Translations under genes and position numbers: made by a program | Origin: Bimastos eiseni | Taxonomy: Eukaryota > Annelida > Clitellata > Crassiclitellata > Lumbricidae | Length of the DNA stretch: 64,000 nucleotides | Direction of reading: 5' to 3' | Assembly (NCBI GenBank): GCA_959347315.1 | Contig: OY365810.1 | Span: forward strand, 9,581,647-9,645,646 | In this document: piece after piece, positions 57,060-64,000 of the stretch | Numbering within the stretch: the stretch's first letter is position 1 | How the letters are laid out: every line of letters starts with the position of its first letter | The notes under the pieces: generated by a model | Databases searched by the model: none | Told to the model about the DNA's origin: nothing | What the model saw: only the letters and a program-made list of their open reading frames with translations

Positions 57060-58165
57060 CGCCACAGCCAATTTTCGTGACCCGACCCAACCGCACCCAT
57101 TCAAAATGATCTGACCTAAAAGTCAAAATATCTGATCTTACCCGATTCATGAAGTGCAAGACCCGAACCAACCCGACCTTTAGTTCTAATTCCACTAATA
57201 ATATTTAATTGTCAAATTATATTGTCGTTAAAACGCAACATGGTCAGACCGCTACATAGAATAATATTTTTATATTTTAAGCTAATAATTATTACACGCA
57301 TTAATAAACCTACTGTTCGTTTCTTGTAGCCTAAATTTACTTTCTCCGTAACTTCAAAAAAGGAATCCCAGATTTTACTTGGTACGTTAGAGTCTGGCCC
57401 GTATGCAGTTGCAAATGCAAACGATTTAATAGTATTAATATAATCTACTCTTTTAATGATAAATGCACACAATTGGACGCTGGGGCGTTACGGCATGTTC
57501 TGTTCCTTGCAAACAAATGGCCGCTGGTTCTAACCCACCTCAAGTAACTTCATAGCGACCTGGAACAAGTTGCTCACCCATAATTGTCCGTGAGGAAGGC
57601 AACGGGAAACCACCTCACTCATCTCGTACCCGGGTGGCAGAAAACCAATCGACCTGCTTTCGAGGAGATCCATTGGCTCATTATTATCATCATACGCAAT
57701 ATGAAATGTCAGCCAGAGTTCTAACTATACTGTGCCGCCCCTCTCTCTCAGTCACCTGTCTCAGCCTCACCGGTCAGCCAGACAGTCAGTCACTTCTGGC
57801 CATGGCAGTTTTCCTCAGCAGGCCTGGCACATTCAATGACCTTGGATCCTGCACTTCATATCATTAGCCTACCCCCCTTTATTCTGGTTCTCGCTTTATT
57901 ATGGTTCTAACCCCAACAATTTCCAGGCATGCAAGTCAAGCAATTATAACGGTTCTCTCGCTCTCTCTCTCTATAATTCTGTTAGGAACCTACTTCCACT
58001 ACTTTGAAATCAGTCTTTGCGTAAAAATGTTTGGTCAACATGGGTGCAGGCTGTAGACCCTACCCGACCCGACTACCAGGATCTTGACCCAACACGACCC
58101 GCCGATAGTGCAGATATTCTTTACCCGACCCAATCCGACTCGAACCGATCCATGGATTGACCGAC
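57060..58165 (-). mobile_element. GGGTCGGGT-type non-autonomous element
   Basis: 'gacccgacccaaccgcaccc' near the left end and 'ctacccgacccgactaccag' plus 'gatcttgaccc' near the right. The right end in reverse complement matches the left end of the element at 26350. It ends about 40 bases before the Ig exon at 58209. A SINE-like segment is nested in it. Confidence 0.65.
57478..57640 (+). mobile_element. SINE-like segment
   Basis: 'gctggttctaaccc' resembles box B, 'ggcgttacggcatg' may be a degraded box A, and 'aaggcaacgggaaaccacct' resembles conserved SINE body sequence. Boundaries are not defined. Confidence 0.35.
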
Positions 58166-58208
58166 CCGGGGACAACTCTGAAGTAAACCTTAACGTTATA
58201 ATTTGCAG

Positions 58209-58526
58209 AGACAGAACCAGATTGCGAATCAAACTTGAACGTTGACGGATTGATTGGACCGAACAGTTGTGCAATAGAACCAGAAACAATACAGTTGTCG
58301 TGCAGCGTCAGATACAGCAGTGACCAAGTTCCAGAACTGCAATGGATGAAGACGGGTGACAATATCGCCATCAATTCATCGATATGCTCTGCTTCAAAAA
58401 ATATCAACACGTGCAATCTCACAATAGAGCCTGAACTTCAGATGGAAGGAAGCTCTTACCTTTGTCAGACGACACAATCATCGACAAAACAGTACAACTG
58501 CACTTCAGGCGTTTTTAGAATCAGAT
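58209..58526 (+). CDS. Ig-domain exon of plus-strand gene
   Basis: Acceptor tataatttgcag ends at 58208; donor gtaagc starts at 58527. The exon is 106 codons, phase 1 at both ends. It reads ETIQLSCSVRYSSDQVPELQ, then WMKTGDN..., then LTIEPELQMEGSSYLCQTTQ: Ig Cys, Trp and final Cys (here S-S-Y-L-C). Extra cysteines (PDCES, NSCAIE, SICSAS, NTCNL, YNCTS) suggest further disulphides. N-glycosylation sites include NSS, NLT and NCT. The family is unspecified; it resembles I/C-type domains of invertebrate receptors. It is uninterrupted, unlike the V-like exon of the same gene. Confidence 0.75.
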
Positions 58527-58627
58527 GTAAGCATGTAATACAAGTTTAAAAAAAATTGTTTGTTGCTCAGAATAAGACAGCGTTTCTATTACAGATATGT
58601 TTTCGGATCTTTCAGTTGAATTATGCC

Positions 58628-58682
58628 TTGAAATGCTTATCACTTTATATTATTATAAAGGACTCAACAACAACAATTTTAG
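58628..58682 (+). repeat. ~54-bp repeat, first copy
   Basis: 'cttgaaatgcttatcacttt' followed by 'atattattataaaggactca' and 'acaacaacaatt' recurs at 59710-59762 with one clear mismatch. Confidence 0.9.
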
Positions 58683-59143
58683 AGCTCAAAATTTTATGTT
58701 AACTTGCTGTTTGTCATTTTCTCATGTTTTTTTGGTTATCAAATAAAATTGAATTGAATTGAATAGATGCTCAAGTTTTTTATGATAAGTAATTTGCAAC
58801 TTATTTTAGCAGTTATCGATGGTATTTACAAAGCAGTAGATTCGTAACAGTTTACTGCTTTAATGAAACTGCGCATGTCTCTGTTTGATTCAAGAATCGT
58901 GCAATTACTTTCATAACACATGCTTTCATAACACATGCTTCCTGTAGAAACTGCCTACCAAATAGATAAAAAATAACGCCCGATAACTGCAAACCATATT
59001 TCATCTAGAATCTAGATATCAACAAAGCAAACGTGCGAGGTTGAATTTGTTTGCTAATAGGGCCTACATGCTTTTGATACAAATATGATGATGGTTGAGC
59101 TATCTTGGTTTTGGTCTAGTGGCATACCTAATTTGTCTTTCAG

Positions 59144-59401
59144 ATGCCTTAGGTGACGATACGGAACTAACGAGATCCGTCAATGACAAAGTTAATTGTT
59201 CTTTCAACTCTAGTAGTCAGTCATGCACTTCGTCGTGGATTTTTGATAACGGCACTACTAACTGGACTGAATCTCAAGAGAGGGAAATCGAGTTCAAAAG
59301 ATCAGGAAGTTACATCTGTCAAGCAATCTGTGTAATTGGGAATAATAATTGCACATTTACAACGATGATGGTTAATGTTACCGCTGTTGAAGAACCTAAA
59401 G
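59144..59401 (+). CDS. Second Ig-like exon of plus-strand gene
   Basis: Acceptor tttgtctttcag ends at 59143; donor gtaaag starts at 59402. The exon is 86 codons, phase 1 at both ends. It reads TRSVNDKVNCSFNSSSQSC, TSSWIFDNGTTNWTE, IEFKRSGSYICQAICVIGNN, ending VNVTAVEEPK. The Cys (VNCSF), Trp (SSWIF) and SGSYICQA block identify a compact Ig-like domain. It is unusually rich in N-glycosylation sites (NCS, NSS, NGT, NWT, NCT, NVT). No TM or tail exon follows in the window, so the gene is either incomplete here or its 3' part was displaced by the LINEs from 60.4 kb. Confidence 0.75.
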
Positions 59402-59705
59402 GTAAAGATCATGTCTTTATAGTCTATCATCAAATTCGTACAATCCAGTCAAACTTTGTCACTTGCTTTTATTCGCGAGAATATATTCTATTTGTGATTA
59501 ACCAAAATCGTATGGGTTCACACGTTACAAAACCTAGGGGAGACCGGACTGGTTGCAATGGGAGTAGGTTGTAACAGCCCATGAATCCCGGAAACGGTAA
59601 ATCGGGCAAACAGCGCATACAGCTCTTGACGTGCGTCCTATCGTTTCCTACCTATATTCCTTTTGTCCTCGCTAAAGCCTCAAGATCACAATTTTTTTCA
59701 TAAAT

Positions 59706-59764
59706 TGTGACTTGAAATGCTTATCACTTTATATTATTATAAAAGACTCAACAACAACAATTAG
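59706..59764 (+). repeat. ~54-bp repeat, second copy
   Basis: See 58628-58682. The two copies flank the 59144-59401 Ig exon in direct orientation, about 1.08 kb apart. Confidence 0.9.
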
Positions 59765-60027
59765 CAACAACAAAAGTAATTTTGTTCGTACGCATTATTT
59801 TTATCATAGCGAGCGTAAGGCGCACGATATTCTTATTTATCATACATATAACATACATATTTAGCGTAGGTCATTGCGAAGCTTCTTACTTTAAGATAAC
59901 ATTAATGAACTCAAAAATCACGTTAGCAATTACTGCGTGTTATCATTTTATTTAATCGCATTAGGTGTATGGTCGGGCCTAGTTGTAACATTTTCCACGG
60001 GGCTGGTTGTAACGCCTTTACAGCCGA

Positions 60028-60105
60028 GTGACGGACATTTGCCCCCGAACAATTGACCAATCCCCAATTTTGCCTAAGACATTTGCCCCCGGATAAGTGC
60101 CTCCT
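60028..60105 (+). repeat. GACATTTGCCCCCG word cluster
   Basis: 'gacatttgcccccgaacaat' and 'gacatttgcccccggataag' with a degenerate copy between; same style as other word clusters in the window. Confidence 0.6.
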
Positions 60106-60109
60106 TATA

Positions 60110-60385
60110 TGAACATACATGTATGCATGTATCTACGTGCGCATGTATGCATCTGTGTATGTTTGGATGCATGTATGTATGTACGGGTTTATATGTATGT
60201 ATGTACGTACGTATGTATACATACATACATACATACATACATGCATGCATGCATACATACATGTATACATACATACATACATACATACATACATACATAC
60301 ATACACACATACGTACATACGTACATACGTACATACATACATACGTACATACGTACAAACGTGCATACGTGCATACGTGCATACA
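60110..60385. repeat. ACAT/GTAT tetranucleotide array
   Basis: A (GTAT)n tract passes into (ACAT)n with GCAT and GTAC variants, so it is an inverted simple repeat. All frames across it are artefacts. Confidence 0.97.
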
Positions 60386-60429
60386 TAGACACTGACCCTG
60401 ATTAAAACTATTTTACTAATATCTCTTGA

Positions 60430-62745
60430 AACAGTCCTTATACTACCCTGCAATGCCATTCAGAGGAAACTGAGAAAAGTTCTACGGTGGATAATTCTGA
60501 TTCCATTGAGCCTAACTTCTCAATTCTCCATATTAACTGTTGAAGTATGTTCCACAAATTAACTGAGATCCATGACATACTTCACAACTCAGGTGTCTCA
60601 ATATTAGCACTTTCTGGAACATGGTTGGAGCCTAACATGGAAGACACCATCAATATACCAAGTCATGAATTCCTACATAAGTCGAGGAATAAGGGTCGAG
60701 GAGGAAGGGTCGAATTGCTTGTAAAGGAAAATATAAATTATCAATTATATGACCCAAACAGCGAAAAACTCGTGCATAAATCTTATGAGGGTCTCTTCAT
60801 CAGAATTCTTCTTAATAAAAGTACTTGTTTAGTGTGCGTGGTGCACAGGCCTCCGAGGCAGAACTTAAACGAATTTAATATGGAGATGGACGACTTACTT
60901 ACTATGGTTTCTAACGGAGCTAAAGAGGTTATGGTACTTGAAGATTTTATTATTGACCTTTTGAAAGTTAATGAACATACGGACATTAATGTTTTTTTAT
61001 AATTGCATGATGTCACACCAGCTTATTCCTGTAATTACGAGGCCATCTAGAGTCACATCCAATTCAGCGACTTTAATTGATAATATTTTCACCAATGCCT
61101 GGTCCAAACTGATTTCTTCGTCAATCATTGCTTCTGATTTAAGTGATCATCTCCCAGTTTATGCGTGTTTCACTTTGGGAACCTGTAAAAAGAAAGTTAG
61201 CGCATGCATGAATAATCGTATAGTTAATGATGAAAGATTGGAAATGTTTAAATCTGCTTTATAAAGTACTGATTGGGAACCTGTAATGACAATTTGTGCA
61301 GGAGATGATGCCAATGGGGCACACGAGCTCTTCTTCAAGAGATTTATGTATAAAGAGATTTACGTACAAAGAAATTTATGATAGGGTATTTCCGATTGCG
61401 CATAAATATAATACAGGACCTAAGCTTACACAACCGTGGATGGCTATGGGGTTACTAAAATGTAGCAGGAAAAAGCTCACTCTATCGAAAATACTTGAAA
61501 AGCCCGAATATAGAAAACAAACGTAAGTTTACCGTATACCGGAACAAGTTTAAGACTATCAGAATTAGAGCAGAAAGAAACTATTAGGCATCAGCATCCT
61601 AATCCAAATACAGTAATGACTTGAAGAAAACGTGGAAACTCATTTGTGAGATTATGCAGTTGGGGAAGAGGGACACAACCACAGAATTTCTAAAAATAAA
61701 CGGAGAGAGTATTAGGGAACCAAAACCAATGGCTAATAATTTTAATAGATACTTCACGAGCATCGTACATGAGCTTGAGGAGAAGCTACCGGATCCTAAG
61801 AAAACCTTTGAAAGTTTTTTTACCAGTACCCCTACAGAGCTCTATGGGTCTTTTGCTAACCTCTCGGGAAGAAGTTATAAAAATTAGCCTCTTGATAGGA
61901 TCCACTTATAGTAAGGGGTAGACTATATTGACCCTTGTATAGCTGCGTCATGCTTAACTTCCATAGCCTCTCCTTTAGCTGAATTAATAAACTGCTCCTT
62001 CGTTAATGGAATTGTTCACATGCGTTAAAAATAGCCAAAGTTGTACCCATCTAGAAAAAGGAGAAAGACACAATATAGCTAACCAACGGCCTATCTCCAT
62101 CTTACCATACTTTGCAAAATCTTATGAAAAGCTTATGTACGATCGACTATCAATTTATGTTAAAAAGATAACTGTTATATACCAGTCCCAACATAAATTT
62201 CAACAAGGGCACTCTTCTTATATTAGACTATTAGAAATGCAGGATAGAATATCGAATGCCATTGAAAAGAACCAATACTCTGTGGGAGTTTTTTGACCTT
62301 GCAAAAGCATTCGACACGGTAAATCACAGCATCCTACTAAAAAAATTGGAAAACTATGGTATAAGGGGGAACAACTAAAATGGTTTTATAGCGATCTTGA
62401 TAATCGTACACAGAGAGCAATGTGTAATGGTGCGCTATCGGAGGTGAATCGGATTTGATTTGGAGTTCCCCAGGGCTCAAATCTTGGACCTTTATTATTC
62501 CTTCTGTATATTAATGATCTGGCTACTATCTCAGCAACATTATTCTTTATTTTATTTGCCGATGATACAAATGTATTTTATTCGCATCGTTCCTGGTAAA
62601 CTCTGGTAAACGTTATCGATGCGGAGTTAGCTAATGTTGCTATATGGTTTTGTGCTAATAGACTCTGTCTTAATCTAGATAAAACTAATTTCATTTGTTT
62701 AAGCCACATAGGAAAATTAATCCTAGCAAATTTTAATCAAACAAT
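60430..62745 (+). pseudogene. Near full-length decayed LINE (endonuclease plus RT)
   Basis: Order seen: an endonuclease start 'FSILHINC', VSILALSGTWLEPN, then KGRGGRVELLVKENINYQL, 'VMVLEDFIIDLL', TSNSATLIDNIFTN, SDLSDHLPVYA; a linker 'FNRYFTSIVHELEEKLPDP'; RT blocks 'ANQRPISILPYFAKSYEKLM', '[20 protein letters not shown]', 'FGVPQGSNLGPLLFLLYIND' and 'FFILFADDTNVFY', then 'ANVAIWFCANRLCLNLDKTN'. At least six stops or frameshifts break it. In the endonuclease SETWL has become SGTWL and GDFN has become EDFI, so two catalytic residues are lost; SDH is kept. The RT active site FADD is intact. A CR1/L2-like clade is likely. Confidence 0.88.
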
Positions 62746-62999
62746 TACATAGCGAATTGGCTCATGAGATTATACGGGCAACGTCCATGTTTGCTATGAA
62801 ATTACAGAAATTCCTGTAAGACGAAATTAGTAAATAGGAAAAAAGGTAGATAATGTGAAATATTGTAGTTAACTTAAAACTACTTGATAAAAGTAGTTAT
62901 AATTATTTCTTTAACTACCTTTTAGAAGATAGTTATAACTACTTAACTCTTTTTGTTCCTACTATAACCAAGAAAATGAACCTGTCTCTATCAACCGGA

Positions 63000-64000
63000 G
63001 CTTTCCTATGCTTTCAAGGACTCGATTATTAAACCACTCGTCAAAAAATCATCCCTGGACAAATAACTCCTGTCCAACTACAGACCTATTTCAGATCTGT
63101 CTTTCTTATCCAAACTCTCGGAACGGGTTCTCCTATCTCGTCTCAACGGATTCATAACATCAAACAATCTACTCAGCTCAAATCAACCTGCAAAGACTAA
63201 ACATCACTGAAACATTGAAACATTTCTCACCTCACTATACTGTAGGCTTGTTATGGCGATAGGTCGTCAGTAAGTGTCCTGGCAATGTCTCTTAGACATG
63301 TCTGCCGCTTTCGACACCTTAGATCATGCCATTCTTATCAAACGCCTTTCGTCTGCATTTGGAATCTCTGATACAGCCCTATCCTGGATCAAGTCTTACC
63401 TTTCTTCACGCTCTTTCACCGCCGGTGCCTCTGGTCACTCATCTAGTCCTCACAGCTTCACCTGCGGTGTTCCTCAATGTTCTGTTCTTGGGCCTCTTTT
63501 ATTCATTCTGTACTCCTCCCCACTCAGCAAAATCATTTCCTCGTCTACTGTAGATCATCACCTCTACGCTGATGATACGCAACTTTTTTCATCTTTCTCC
63601 TCTCACTCACTTATGCAGATGCAATAAATAACACCCAAAACACCATCGCCCTTATATCAACTTGGATGACGACCAACTTGTTCTGTCTAAACCCCTCAAA
63701 ACAGAATTTCTCATCATTGGCATCTGAGCAATTGAACAAACTTACCTACCCCTCCGACCTTCTTCAAACAAATTCCACTTATTCTGTGCCTTGCTCTTCT
63801 TCTGTGCGCAATATTGGAGTCACCTTCGATAAGAACCTTAACTTGTCACATCACCCAGCTATCTCGCACCTGCTGTATGCACCTTCGTCAATTACGCCCA
63901 ATTCTCAACTACAAGACCGCATGCACAATAGCCACATCAATTGTTCACTCAAAGCTAGATTACTGCAATTCTCTCTTTCACAATATTGATTCCTCACAAA
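63000..64000 (+). pseudogene. CR1-like LINE reverse transcriptase, running off the window
   Basis: At about 63040-63150 'LLSNYRPISDLSFLSKLSER' is the RT start. The frame at 63274-63627 reads LLDMSAAFDTLDHAILIKRL, ALSWIKSYLSSRSF, GVPQCSVLGPLLFILYSSPL and HHLYADDTQLFSSF. The catalytic YADD is at 63565-63576. GVPQGS has become GVPQCS. After a stop, 63666-63989 continues with 'NLFCLNPSKQNF' and 'SVRNIGVTFDKNLNLSHH', the thumb region. It belongs to a different family from the LINE ending at 62745. A deletion removes part of the fingers (about 63190-63270). Confidence 0.88.

Noticed and set aside
60074..60405. Overlapping frames rich in HTYI and VCMY residues
   Set aside because: Products of the ACAT/GTAT tetranucleotide array.

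Overview
This is eukaryotic, intron-bearing, repeat-rich DNA from an animal. Good GT/AG splice sites, tRNA-derived SINE pieces, many decayed non-LTR retrotransposons, hAT-type non-autonomous elements and frequent 'taggcctac'-type words suggest an invertebrate deuterostome, most likely an echinoderm. That assignment is an inference from style and gene content, not proof. No bacterial gene, operon or CRISPR array is visible. A 200-base N gap lies at 55194-55393.

Only two gene systems look real. (1) On the + strand, a TIR-domain gene is assembled here from phase-compatible exons: three TIR exons (19929-20039, 24623-24724, 31952-32134), a polyglycine exon (32885-33147) and two long tail exons (34980-36020, 37005-37811, the last with the stop). 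Its first exons were not found. The window also opens with the last two exons of a tandem paralogue (1-1091 and 2070-3017) in the same orientation, 34.93 kb upstream. The two tails and the intron between them are almost identical in the middle and diverge at both ends, which looks like gene conversion. (2) Two immunoglobulin-superfamily genes stand head to head: a minus-strand receptor (53499 down to 48140: signal peptide, V-like Ig, second Ig, TM segment, tail with duplicated ITIM-like tyrosine motifs) and a plus-strand gene (54334 onward: signal peptide, a broken V-like exon running into the N gap, then Ig exons at 58209-58526 and 59144-59401). All their exons are phase 1-1. About 0.83 kb separates the two start codons.

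Layout: 0-3 kb paralogue tail; 3-19.9 kb repeats (SINE and LINE tails, a Tc1-like relic, two minisatellites, LINE RT pieces, MITEs); 19.9-37.8 kb TIR gene with introns full of LINE, hAT and MITE insertions; 37.8-48.1 kb repeats including two sharply bounded inverted-repeat elements (40602-41942 and 45182-46385), an NHL-repeat relic and a tRNA-like relic; 48.1-59.4 kb Ig gene pair, with hAT and MITE insertions in the plus-strand gene; 60.1-64 kb tetranucleotide tract and two LINEs in series, the last running off the window.

If both genes are expressed, the locus pairs candidate cell-surface Ig receptors with a candidate intracellular TIR protein, so a clustered innate-immunity region is a reasonable working idea. 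Nothing in the sequence shows that the two systems work together.
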